Below are positions 46,984 through 58,508 of a stretch of 64,000 bases of DNA, one piece after another. Below the pieces are notes generated by a model, which was not told the DNA's origin, made no database searches, and saw only the letters and a list, made by a program, of their open reading frames with translations. The position numbers and the translations under genes are program-made. Source of the DNA: Corynespora cassiicola. Taxonomy: Eukaryota > Ascomycota > Dothideomycetes > Pleosporales > Corynesporascaceae. Positions within the stretch are counted from its first letter, which is position 1; each line of letters begins with the position of its first letter. The stretch spans positions 2,232,001-2,296,000 of the forward strand of contig JAEUWY010000002.1 of NCBI GenBank assembly GCA_022059125.1. The letters are read 5' to 3'.

Positions 46984-48579
46984 ATGTCGTTTGGCTGGAG
47001 TGCTAGCAATATCGCGTGTGCGATCAAAACCATCAACTCGCTCGTTTCCAGCATCCGAGACGTAGGTGGAGCTCGAGAGCAGTTTCAGGAGCTTGAAAGC
47101 GAGTTATGTGGGCTCGAGAAGTCCTTAGATGGCATTGCGGCATTGACGCGAGGTTCAAACCCCCTGCCAGAGATCGAGGCCCTGAAGTTTGTAGCCGTCT
47201 CTTGCGTCGACACATTGCAACGGTTCCACAAGAAAATCAAACCATTTGAAGACAGCCTCGCCAGACACAGCAAACAGTCCACAATAAAAGCTGCACCGCG
47301 AATGGTTAGATGTAAATTGCTTATGAGGAAGGAGTTGCCTGAATTCCGGTCCTACCTCGTCGCACACGTTGGATATTTGAATCTTCAATTAAGCACTGCA
47401 CTGATGTGAGGCTGGTTTCAGTATAGTCATCTCCGTGACTGATTTAGACGATAGGAATACGACATCACGTACTAGCAAACTCATAGAGGCGATCAAGACC
47501 CAGCATGAAGCCGGCATTGCGCTTATAATCCAGCGAATGGAGAATACAGTGATTGTTCGGGAAAGATTGGAGAGCCGCCTCAAGCAGATTCCAGTGGAGT
47601 AAGTATGCAACGAATGTGCTCGCGTCTTGCAAGGGCTAACTATAATCAGAGAAACATTGCCAACAATCAAAGCTGTGGAACAAGCTGTTGATCGAGTATG
47701 GTGGGAGTATATGGTTCCGTCTGACTTGAAGTTCATTTATGGTATATATCCAATACTAACATAGTTTCGAATAGGAGGTCAAACAATCACCAGAGCAAGA
47801 TGCTTCAGACTCTAATAGAGACACCCCCTCTTCCAGATTCGCGCTATATCTGGGCACAAGATCCAATTCAGTTTGAAGATGCCCTCGGTAATGTCTTCCC
47901 GGTGCCATCGGAATACAATTGGGATGTAAGTGCTTTTGTCACCGGCGTTAGGTTACCAAGATGGGAATTGTTAATTCAATATCAGACACTACATGCGATC
48001 ATTTTGTCGCGTTTCAGTAACATGCCGGGTAAGAGTAAAGTGATGGCTGGAGAGTACGAGCTCTATGAGAGTGTGGGCCGAATGCAACCGATAGACGCCA
48101 CAAATTTCCCCTGTCTGAGACCTGGGATGAAAATCACGATGGCTATCATGATTGGTCCTCGTCCACTGAGACCATTGAAGCTGGAGAGTAGCGTTTCCTA
48201 CGCTAAAACACGAAGCTATGCTTCAAATCATCAATTCGACAAGTCAAGTGCTATGGAAAGACGCATGTACAAGAACATGAGCCTTTACCTAGGAGATTCT
48301 CCCAAAACACCACATTTCATCACAAAGCGTGGCAGCGCCAAACCTCCCAAGAATGCTCAATCCGCCTCCAATCCCAATACTCCAGGATCCTTGAATCTTG
48401 CTGAACGGGGCGCAATATCCGATATTGTCATATCAGAAGGAGGAGGCACCCCTCCCTCTCAGATTTTCAGGATAATGTGCGCAGTCCCCCGTATGCCCCT
48501 TGCGTCTTTACAAAGTCAAAAGCGTAAATGGAACTCTAGCGACAAAGACATACAAGCGCAGTGTCTTCCAGTCATTTAA
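46984..48579 (+). CDS. Fungal protein with STAND-type N-terminal helices and ubiquitin-like domain
   Basis: Five exons are read: 46984-47405, 47455-47598, 47650-47730, 47775-47925 and 47986-48579 (about 463 aa). The N-terminus (MSFGWSASNIACAIKTINSLVSSIRDVGGAREQFQEL) is the helical start shared by a large fungal family, also used as N-terminal domain of NLR-like proteins. Residues about 240-320 fit the family's ubiquitin-like fold: DPIQFEDALGNVFPVPSEYNW, then (after a 60-bp intron that is in frame if retained) TLHAIILSRF, GEYELYES and RPGMKITMAIMIG. The C-terminus is Ser/Asn/Pro-rich and disordered. The exon 3/4 junction (GTTCAT donor at 47731) is the weakest. Function is unknown. The ORF beginning at 47800 alone is not the true protein. 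Confidence 0.65.
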
Positions 48580-49200
48580 TCCAATAAGAAACCAAGGCAC
48601 TCAAAAGAGGACTTTCCGCAATGCAAGGGGGCTTATTATAGCTCAATTCTTAACGTACCAGCTTTGTATAGCTATCCCGATTCAGTAGGCGAGCTCATAT
48701 ATGAGGATTTCTTCTCCCCGGAAAATAGAAACAATGAGCCCTCGATCAAGATCGAGGATGGGGATGGGGATGGAAATATCGAAATGAAGCACATACTTTT
48801 CAAGCAAGAAGATGGAGATGCGAAAATGAAAAAAAGAATATACGAAAAATATCCGAGACTTTTCTCGCTTTGGTTTGTCTGCTTTGAGAGATGGTGGATA
48901 ATGAGCATAGAGCCTCATCAGTAACTGTACAAAGGAACCCGTTCCTACATCCCTCTCTACTAGAGTGCCTTTGAAACGGAGTTCTGAAGCATTTACTTGC
49001 GTTGATTCAATTGAAGAATGAGCAACGGAGTCTTACGCAGCTATACGGAGCTGAACGGGACGCATCGCGGAGACGGCGCCTCGGCAGCCCGGCTTACCCG
49101 ATGACCATCTGACCAATATAAATCACAGTCGTGGCCGCATTGCATGCACATATCATGCTCTCAATTCCCTTAATCCTTCCCTTGCCAATTTTTCCTTCTT
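48580..49200. other. Intergenic 620 bp
   Basis: An imperfect palindrome-like GATCGAGGATGGGGATGGGGATG repeat lies at 48747-48772. No gene is supported. The last 120 bp are the promoter/leader of the hydrolase (TATAAAT at 49117-49123). Confidence 0.4.
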
Positions 49201-50344
49201 ATGGCGAGGATAATTGCCCGGATTCTACACGGTGTTCAACACTTCCTTTCTTCCATCCTATCCTTCGGCTCGAGCGTAAGCGCTTACCTCTTCCGCCTAC
49301 TCACCAATCTCCCAACGAACAATCGCACACCCCCAAACCCACCAACCCTCAAGGGCGCGGAGAAATGTCGCTTTCCGCTGAGTAACGACAGTTCGAGCAC
49401 TTTCACGCTATCAGATGGACGTAAACTGGGCTACGCGCAGTATGGCCTGCTGACGGGACGTCCGATCCTGTACATGCATGGTCTCCCCGGATCTCGTATC
49501 GAGGCGGCGGCCTACCATGATCTGGGGTTAGAGCTGGGCGCTCGCATCGTCTCGGTGGATAGGCCCGGAATCGGGTGGAGCTCGCCGCACCCTGGACGAA
49601 AGTTGCTGGATTTCCCCAAGGATGTTGGGGAGCTTGCTGAGCATTTGGGACTGGAATCATATGCAGTTATGGTATGTGCGGGTCATGTGGCCGTGCTGTA
49701 GCATTTGTCTTGCTGATTTTGACGGTCAGGGAGTATCGGGTGGTGGACCGTATGCTCTTGCTTGCGCGGCGGCACTGCCGCGCGAGAAACTCAGATGCGT
49801 GTCGGTGGTTTGTGGATTGGGGCCACCTGACATTGGTATGAAAGGGGCTGGCTTGATCAGCAAGCTGGGATTTCCATATGGATGGCGCTACGGTCCTACG
49901 TTCTTGTTTCGATGGTTCTTCCAAAGCGATATCATCGGTCGCATCGACTTACCCGACGAGAAGCGTCTGGAGGTTATGCTTTCGCCCTCACGGCTCGCTT
50001 CCATAACTAATAAAAAGGATTTGGATTTTCTTGGCGACGAAGACGCCATGCGGCTATTGCTCCGCGGAAGTCGGGAATATCACGCTCAGGGGATATATGG
50101 AATTCGGGAAGATGGTAGAGCAATGTGCGTAGATTGGGGCTTCCGAGTCGAAGATATCCGCGAGGATCTGCCTGTGCATCTCTGGTATGGCAAGCAGGAC
50201 ATAACTGTTCCGCTCAACCATGGCGTGCAGATAGCCGCGCGGTTGGGTGGAAGGGCGCACCTCCAGGTTGAGGATGAAACTCACGCAAGTATCTTTGCAA
50301 ACTGGAAACAGGAAACGTTGGAACAGATTCTTAAAGAAATGTAA
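49201..50344 (+). CDS. Alpha/beta hydrolase
   Basis: Serine hydrolase of the alpha/beta fold with unknown substrate. Exons are 49201-49671 and 49730-50344; the 58-bp intron falls just before the nucleophile elbow. The total is 361 aa. The N-terminus has a hydrophobic helix (residues about 5-35) that may anchor or target it. Fold landmarks are LSDGRKLGYAQYG, LYMHGLPGSRIEA (HG oxyanion motif), DRPGIGWSSP and GVSGGGPYAL (Ser160). They continue with WYGKQDITVPLNHG (Asp314) and DETHASIF (His342), so the triad is complete. It is the last intact gene before AT island 2, whose first transposon starts 160 bp after the stop codon. Confidence 0.88.
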
Positions 50345-50504
50345 CAGGGGAAAAGCACATATGGTATATAGATTCAGCCACTAACCTCAACCAGGTGTCC
50401 TGTACGCACCTAGTATCTTTCAAAATAATTATACATAACTTGACCAACGAACCTGTTAAGAGATATAAGACTCGACAACCTAATATACTAGATTCTTGTA
50501 TATA

Positions 50505-52352
50505 ACGTAATTTATAAGTGAGTTAGACACACAAGCGAGTCGGACAGCCCTCTAAGTACCCCGCCGCAGACTACTACCTATATAACTACTCTAAAAAAAT
50601 ATTATAATAACTTAATATAAAGAGTAACTAAAGTAGTTATACTATATTTTTATATATATAAAAATTATATTTTTACTTTTTATAGTATATACAGTGTATT
50701 TTTAACTATTAGCTGCTACTAAAATAAGCTACTTTTTTATACTTTTTTTTATTTAATTACTTTTTAATATTTTTTTAAATAATAATTTTAGCTTTTTTAG
50801 TTTTTATTAAAATTTTTTTATACTAAATTTTTTTTTTTTTTACTTTATACGCTGCGTAGCGGCTTTATTAGCTTTTTTAAAATTTTTATTTTAGTTTTTA
50901 AATAATACAGCTGTATAAAATATTACTGCAGTTTTTTTTTTAAACTAATTAATAGCTATAATAATAAAAGCAGATAATAAATTTATATATTTTTTTACTT
51001 TATTATAAATTAACGTTAATTAAACTTTTAACTTATATACGTTACTTAGTATTTTAGCTTTTTACTAAATAGTTTTAGAAAAAACTAGTATAAATATATA
51101 TAGTTTTATATTAAACTTTAATAATACTATTTCTAAATTATATAAAACTATTTTTATTTTTTAAAAGCTTACGCGTATATTAGCTTTTATAAAAAATTAT
51201 TTAAAAACTTTTTTAAAAACTAGCAGAAAAGTAGTTTTATTAATATAGTTAATATAATTATATACTAAACTAAAAATTTTATTACTATACGCCCGCTTTA
51301 AAAATAAAAAACACTTTATATTAAAAAATTAAAAAAAATATAATAAATATAAAAATATATAGAAAGTAATAATTTTACTTACTTTACAGAGGTTCTAAAA
51401 AACTAAAAAATTATAGCTTTTATAACTATTAATAATAAATAATTAGTATATTTTTACTATACAGTTTTATATATAAATATTAAAATATTTTAGCTAACGT
51501 ATTTTTAGTTAATTTATTATTTAGTCTGTCTCGCTAAGTAATATATACTAACTAAATAAAATATTATTATTTTTATACTATATAAAAAAGTAGTACTTAT
51601 CTGTAAAAATAATAAAAAAAAAATTATTTAGCTATACGCGTTAATTTTTTAAATTATTATAATTTATTTATAATTATTTAGCTAAGTATTTTTAAATTAA
51701 TTCTATTTTTTTAAAGCTATAACTACTAATTAAGCTAAAATTACTTTTATTATAAAGCTTATTTTATTAAAGTTATACGTATTTTTATTAATAATACTAT
51801 ATTTTTTTTTTATATAATACAGTAATTTAAACTAAAAATTAATAATTTTAAAATTTTTATATAGAACGTATTAGTAATTTTACTAATAAATTAATTAAAT
51901 TTAAAAATTTAACTAATATTTAATAAAGTTACTAAACTAGTTAATATTAATATAGCCCGCCTCTCGCGCAGTAAGTAATTAATTAGCTATATTATATATA
52001 GTATTTAGTATAAATATAAATTTTTATAAATCTAGCTTAAAAATATAAATAATAATTTTTTCTTTTTAATTTTAGTTAGCTGCTTTAAATTAGACTAGTA
52101 ATTATATTAAATAAATTATTTAGTGCGTTAATTATTTAATATAATATAAAAAATACTATACGTAGAAGCAGCGCGTCGCATATTTTAAATAAAATTATTT
52201 TTAATAGCTAAAAAAATAAAAATTACTAAAGCTTTTTTATAGGCTAATTAGGTATTTTTTAGTTATAGTATTATAAATATAAGTGGCTCGCAGCAGGGCA
52301 CTTAGAAAGCTGTCTAACTTACTTGTATGTCCGACTCGCTTGTGGATTACGT
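50505..52352 (-). mobile_element. Family B DNA transposon, complete (Fot1/pogo type, RIP-mutated)
   Basis: This is a 1848-bp element flanked by TA at 50503-50504 and 52353-52354. Its TIRs are about 70 bp: 50505-50574 and the reverse complement of 52283-52352, both starting ACGTAAT. Each TIR holds two tandem 17-bp units. At the right end these read CACAAGCGAGTCGGACA and TACAAGTAAGTTAGACA; at the left end they are at 50513-50529 and 50530-50546. The interior is AT-rich and stop-filled. The minus strand carries the same lysine-rich pogo transposase C-terminus as the plus strand of the truncated island-1 copy. Less mutated TIRs and a heavily mutated interior suggest uneven RIP. Confidence 0.85.
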
Positions 52353-52614
52353 TATCGTGAATTTCTATATAAACATGGCCAAACGTTACGCATTTGCCTC
52401 AAATCTAAGACCCTTCTTTTATGAAGTCCAGTGCTGAAAATCTTTGCGCATCTGTAGAAACAATGCCATATGCGCTAAACGAGAAGAGGTTTCTCAATTG
52501 TTCTGAGCTCTCCTGCGGAACTATCTAATTGAACCACAATGTTCAGAGATCAAATATTCTGCATAGGGCCAGGCCCTACACTCTTCGCTGAAAGGTAATT
52601 GGTATCATCCAAGC
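52353..52614. other. Host DNA trapped between two transposons
   Basis: These 262 bp have normal composition between families B and C. They contain the severed C-terminus of the disrupted gene (52550-52614, minus strand) and its 3' region. Together with 50345-50502 they were the original 355-bp gap between the hydrolase gene and its convergent neighbour. Confidence 0.7.
52550..52614 (-). pseudogene. Severed 3' end of the transposon-disrupted gene
   Basis: On the minus strand this reads in frame from the end of the upstream part (DYVN at 56267) after removing the element and one TA copy: N-SLDDTNYLSAKSVGPG, then PMQNI and TGA at 52550-52552. It is too short to recognise alone. The frame match across the insertion is the evidence. 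Confidence 0.7.
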
Positions 52615-52616
52615 TA

Positions 52617-55600
52617 AGCTCGGCTACAGGGGTTCCGCCCACCCCCTAGTTCCGCCTACTCTTAAAAAAATAAGCCACTCTGTAAAAACACGTATATTAT
52701 TACTAAGCTTTTTAATTAAAATATATGGATTTAAGGGCTTCTGCAGCAGTTATCTCAGCATTTTTAAAAGTATTTTCTTTTTCTGTATAATTATTTTAGT
52801 AAGCTAGCTGAGCCTGCTAAGTTACTAATTAGTTTATTATAGCTTTTATATTTTTAATATCTGCAAATTATTAATTAAAGTCTATATAAATCTAATAATA
52901 AAGGCTTTAAAATCTAAACGCAGCTAGCTAGCTTTTTAGCTTTTAATTTTTAGCTTTAAAGCCTACAGCTTTTATATTAGCTTTTAAAAAATTTTTACTA
53001 GCTTTATAAAGTAACAGCCAGATTCTACAGCTAAATTTTTTATTTATCTAAAATCTCTGCTAAGCTTAGTAAAAATTTTAAAACTTTTAAAAAGTAGCTA
53101 ACGTGTTTAGTAAGCGAGTAAGATAGATAAGCGAGTAAAACAGCTCTACCGCGCGTCGCGTACATAAATAGCTCTAATAAATTATAAAATAAAAAATAAA
53201 AGCTAATAAAATTACTATTAAGATTTTACGCGTTTTGCGCACGTATAAGTAGTATATTTAAATAACTAGTATATACTATATTTAAATAGTATATATTTTT
53301 AAAATTAAGTATACGCTGTATAAATCTCGCTTTATAAAACTTTTTTTTAGATTTACTTTACTACTATACTATTCTATACTATTTTTTAGTTTTTTTAAAT
53401 AGTTAATATATTTTTTTCTGCTATAGTTATATAATATACTGTTTACTTATATTTTTAATATATATTTTTAGCTTAAAACGCAGTATTTTTAACTTTAAAA
53501 ATTATTTTTTTATATATAACTTTTTTAAAATTTTTTAATAACTGTTAAAATGCGTAATCTGTTAGTAACTAAAAAAAATTTATATAAAACTTTTATTACT
53601 TTTAAATATACTTTATCTAACGCTTTATTTTAATAAAAGTATAAAGTATTTTTAACTTCTATTTAGACTTTTTTATATATATAGAACTTAGCGTTTATAT
53701 AATAAAATTTAAATACTAAAAAATCTGTTCTAAGTTATATAGAACTAGTCTAGTAGTTTAAAAACTACTTTAAATATTTTTTATTATAATAGCTGCTGTA
53801 TATACCGCATAGTATACTTTAAAAAACTTTTTTTTTATAATATAGTTTATACTAAACTTTATTTTTTTTTTAACTTTTTTACTGTATAACGCTTTTAAAA
53901 AACTAAAACAGCTTATATCTAGCAGTTAAAGCAGATAAAAAAAATAAAAAAGTAGATAAAAAGTAAAAATGCTGTTCTGTTTACAGAATTTTTTAAACTA
54001 ACTAAAATAGTAGTTTTTATATCTGTTTATAATAAAAAAATATATTTTTTTTTTATATAAGCTTTTATATACTTATTAAAGTATTATATCTATTTATATT
54101 TAATTTAATTATTTATTTAGCTGTTTTTATTAACTGTAATTATTTAGTTATATAGTAAATTATAGTTTATATACTAGATTATTTAGTAAAACTTTACTGC
54201 GAGAATAATAAAAAGCAGAATTTTTTATTTTTAAATATTAACTTTATATATAACAGTAACTTATTTACAGTTTTTAAACTAAATAGTTTTTATATAATTT
54301 TTTTATTCTGTTTTTATAATAATTTTTAAAGTTATAATAATACTTATTTAAAAGCTAGTTTTATTAAAGTTATATATATTATTTTTAAGTATTCTATACT
54401 TTACGATTATATTTTATATAAAATTAAACTATGTTTAGATAATAGTAGAATTTTTATATACTGCTTGCTAGTAGTTATACTTATAATTATAAATTATATA
54501 AAATATTTTTTAGTAATTAATAAAGTTTCTAATTTATTTTTAGCTAATAATTTAAAGTTAAAAATTATTATACGTCTGGAGAATAAAATTAGCAGTTTTT
54601 TATATAACTAAAATTTAGAAAAAAAATTTTTACGCGATAAAATTAAAAATACACTAAAAAAATTTTTTTTTTAATAGCTATAAATTTATACGTTGCTAAA
54701 TAAAAGTTATATTTTAGAAAAGTACTATAATAGCAGCGTATAAAAGTTATATAAAATATATTATATAATTAAACTACTTAACAGAAGCTTTTAAATAAAC
54801 TTAAATTATATACTTAAATAGCTAAAGTAAGTCTGCTTTTTTTTATAAATTAGAAAAATAAAAATATATTATATTATTATAGTTAAAAAGTGCTTATACG
54901 CGACGCGCAGTAGAGCTGTTTTATTTACTTATTTATTTTACTCGCTTGCTAAATATATTATAAAGCTTTTTATTAGTAATACAGTTTTTTTTTAAGCTAG
55001 TAGAGTAGCTAGCTGAGTTATTATTTAAAAAAACTTTAGCACGTAATTAATATTAAATAGTAATAAACTAGCTGCTTTTTAGCTAGCCTAAATTACACGC
55101 TTAATAAAACTTTACTTACTAATCTAGCTATAGTAAGTAATAAAACGTTTTTTTTAACAGGAGCTGTATTATTAATTATAGCTAAAACTAAAATAGCTTA
55201 ATAATATTTTAATTTAATAATAGAGAATTTAGTAAAATTAAAAGGTTAAAAAAGTGTGTAGCATATAAAAGTAAAAAAAAAAAAAAAATCTAATTCTATT
55301 TATACAACTAAAAAAAATTTAGGCTAATATAGCTACTATAGCTATTTAGTATAAGTATCTAAAGCTAAAGCTGGCTGTAAGCTATTTTTAGTATAAATAT
55401 ATAGTATAGCTACTTACAGCTAATTTTATTTAATATCTATCTGTTTTCTAAAATTATATAATACTACTAAAAAATTATTTTAGCTAAAAACTATATTATT
55501 TAAAGCGCTTTACTTTTAAAAACTATTATTAAATTTAGCTTAGCTTTTATAGCTAAAATATATTTAAATACAGTAACTTACTTATAATTTTCTAAACTTT

Positions 55601-56264
55601 TAATATAAGCTTTTTTTTTCTGTAAGCTGGCAAGGACCCGGCTATTTATACATACTTTAAAGCCTAGCCTACTTTTATTTATACTGTATATATCTTTAAG
55701 CCGGATATTTAGCTTTAGTTTTATACGCTTAAACAGCTCTAGAAAAGCCCGCACCTAAGCTAGAGTAGCGGCCTCAGCCCTTAAAGTTTTAAGCTTTCTG
55801 CCTACTATTAAAACTATTTTTAAATTATAATTAATAAAGTAGAAAACTCAGCGCTTGCTAAAAAAAGCCTGATTACTGTTTATACAGAGAATTCTGATAG
55901 CTATTTCACGGGCCTGAGCATGTAAGAGAGGGTAGCCACGGGCTTTTTCTTCGAGGATCCACCCTACGAGAAACTCTTCTTACTAAGAGCTTAGCTGTTG
56001 CTGGTGTTGGTTGCTAACAGCCTTACGTACCTGGCCTTTTATACAGCTCTGTAGCGTTAATTAAGAGAGGCCGTACACCTTAGCAGCCGCTCGCTGGCTA
56101 TTATAACGGCCTGCATTAAAATCAGCAATAGCGTTTTGTATAGCTAGTTCTCTGGCGTCTATTATGGATGGCTGGTGTTGAAAGTGATTGAGGTTAACGC
56201 GGAGAGGCAAGTTTGTTAAAGGTGGGCGGAACCAGGGGGTGGGCGGAACCCTTGTAGCCGAGCT
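52617..56264 (-). mobile_element. Family C Fot1/pogo transposon with nested family A insertion
   Basis: The TIRs are nearly perfect and GC-rich: 52617-52664 and the reverse complement of 56217-56264 (AGCTCGGCTACA, then tandem GGTTCCGCCCACC units). TA duplications are at 52615-52616 and 56265-56266. The span is 3648 bp; minus the nested 1858-bp element and its TA, the element was 1788 bp. The minus strand encodes a pogo transposase. The psq-type helix-turn-helix (RELAIQNAIADFNAGRYNSQRAAAKVYGLS) is intact near 56150-56061. Then, through stops, come AYIKSLENYK (ENRE region), KLNLIIVFKSKAL, SFITYYS and an end beyond the nested copy. The 5' end (55.9-56.26 kb) is almost free of RIP, unlike the rest. 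Confidence 0.9.
53101..54958. mobile_element. Family A DNA transposon, copy 2, nested in family C
   Basis: This is an 1858-bp element with TA at 53099-53100 and 54959-54960. The left TIR 53101-53162 is the better preserved one, with 17-bp units TAAGCGAGTAAGATAGA and TAAGCGAGTAAAACAGC at 53111-53127/53128-53144, then CCGCGCGTCGCGTA. It is the inverse of copy 1 at 5371-7231: its left side corresponds to the right side of copy 1. It interrupts the transposase frame of family C, so it arrived later. Confidence 0.88.
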
Positions 56265-56266
56265 TA

Positions 56267-58508
56267 TTGACATAATCGATCAGTGGAAGAGACGGCAAAT
56301 GACGCCAAAACCAAATCAGTGGTATCCATGCATCAAGACACGACAGCATCAGCGTCGGAAGCGAGACCTTCTCATTGATAAAGCCCTTGGGGATATCCTC
56401 CTTTGTGAAAACTTCGCTGAAATCGAGAGCAAACACTGTGGTGACCGAGTTCGGACTCCCAGGGGCGAACAATGTCGTAGTCACTGTGCTGTTTCTGGTG
56501 TCTATGACGACCTGCGATGTAGAAAACTCAGGATCCTGTTTGGACACTTCGACCACAAAGTTCATGAAGTCTTGGCTGGAAAGGAACAGGATGCCAATAC
56601 TGCGCTGTACTATTCTCGGAGAGGGTGGCTGCATTGCCTGGATTTGCTTGACTAAGTTCGCTGTCTCGGACGAGAAACCACGGCTGAAGTCGCCAAAGAG
56701 ATTGAATCCGGGTAGCCAGATTTGATCCACTAACATCCGGAATTCTTGGGAAGAAGCAGCCGTGTAGGGGCAAGACCAGTGCTGGAATGTTTTTCGGAGC
56801 GCAGTGACTATTTGCGGATATGCTTCCCTATAATTCTCGAAGAAATGTTTAATGGAAGAGAGTTTTTGTGGTTCAAAGAGGAAATGGCGCTCGGTTGTGG
56901 GTATTGAGATTACGGAAAGGATAATGCTGTGTAAATCGGGGCGCCAGATGAAGGGATGTGGCTTATCAGGATGGCCTCTCCTGCTTTCCGTATCGAAAAA
57001 TACCCATGGAGAGTTATTGTGGCCCTCGTAAAGGTTCAGAGAAGACATGACTTCGGCTCTTATTCTATCGTAGTCTTGAGGATCAACATTCTTTGAGTCT
57101 TGGCTCTGTAAAACTCTCACGGTCTCCATGTCATATTCCATGGCTTTTGCCTACGTATACCAAGGAGAGCTGGTGACGATGTCACTCAGCTGTTGGTAAC
57201 GGAAAAGTTTCACAACAATCTCGGAGGAAGTATCAGGTTCGGCAGGCTCCGGCATGAAACGCCCTAGTTTGGAAGTTTCTGCTGAGACAGGTTGCGGCTC
57301 GACCAGCTTTGGTTGATCCTCTCCCGGCACGGTTGAATACTGGCTTTCTTCTGTTTCCAGGTTGGGGCCTCGGTAGTCGGGTTTCCGATCTAATGGCGGT
57401 AATATGGATAGCCTCGTAATTGATTCTGTTGAACTAGAGCTATGAAAATTATGGCCTTGGGAAGAGCGACCGTTCTTGTCTGCATGGTAGTACACAGGCT
57501 TCAACTCATCGCTGCAAGATTTGGTGGAATTAGCCTGGTGGTTACCTAATCCACCAGGTCCAGAAAATCCATCCCAAAATGCCCCCTTATATTCAGAAAT
57601 ATCAACGCTCTCACGAGTGAAAATTTCACAATCCTCAGATGTCTCAGGTTTATAAATGTCAACAACCTCATCATCGAAACTCTTGGCACTTTTAGCTATA
57701 GACCGCTCACTATCCGAGGAGACCTCAGCCTCAGATATGTCGGTGCACTCGACTCTGGTATCTGCCCGCACCATCATGATACGGATCAAGGACTCGATAT
57801 CCGTGAGAGGATGGAATTGGTAAGAATCCTAGAGATAACCAAAACAGAGTGCTGAGAGGAATCTCGTCAGGTGAGAGGTTTACTTGGATCTGGCGGCTGT
57901 AGGCTGTAAGAAATATGATCCTATAGTTGTATAGCGTAGGCAAGGTCAGGATTCCGAAAATTCCGCACAATCTGTCTTCGCTGGGATCTCGTAGGAGGTG
58001 CTCATGGTCTAGTCGAGAGTCATTCAGTTCGTTGATGTGGATTCCTTATCCTCGATCTTTTCGGTGGCCGAATCGTCGCAGAAGCCCAAATGCCAGAAAC
58101 CAGTCTCTGGACGGGCAGATTAGCATCTTTGCCCCAAAACTCCAGTCTTCCTCCCTTTGCCATGGATAAAGAATTGGCCTCTAATGTTTGAAGAAAATTT
58201 ATCCATCCAGTCCTGGAAGTGAGATCTGGAGCTGGACGATTCCATTTCGTGAGCTGGTCGAGTTTAGGAGGTTGGGTGAGGTCGGGTACGTTGACTCGCT
58301 TGAATATGTAAACATCCCCCCAAATGGGAAGTCCTTTCGAAACAAACTCGTGCTTTTGGTCATCCACCCGCTCGAGAGCTATATGTTTGTCGCTTTGGAG
58401 ATCGCGCCATATGATCCAGGGTCCAAGGATACCAAATAGGGCAATTATGGCGAGAACGGCCGCAAACCAGGTTCCAACGGCGGAAATAATATCGAGGATA
58501 TCCGCCAT
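56267..58508 (-). pseudogene. Transposon-disrupted gene for a fungal single-TM protein of unknown function
   Basis: It starts at ATG 58508 (MADILDIISAVGTWFAAVLAIIALFGILGPWIIW): one strong TM helix followed by a long cytosolic part, as in a common Pezizomycotina family without assigned function. Lesions along the gene: a frame change near 58100, after which LAFGLLRRFGHRKDRG is read in another frame; TAA at 58046-58048 in that frame; a second frame change near 57790; TAG at 57151-57153 followed in the same frame by 315 codons; finally the family C transposon at 56265. Conserved pieces remain (SPDEIPLSTLFWLSLGFLP; LDLHS/WRPDLHSIILSVI). Introns might explain one of the frame changes, but I found no good GT-AG pair. 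The best call is a multiply broken gene. Confidence 0.65.

Noticed and set aside
47406..47775. Calling the 47-48.6 kb gene a frameshifted pseudogene
   Set aside because: Introns at 47406-47454 and 47731-47774 with GT-AG ends restore one frame throughout, so decay is not required.
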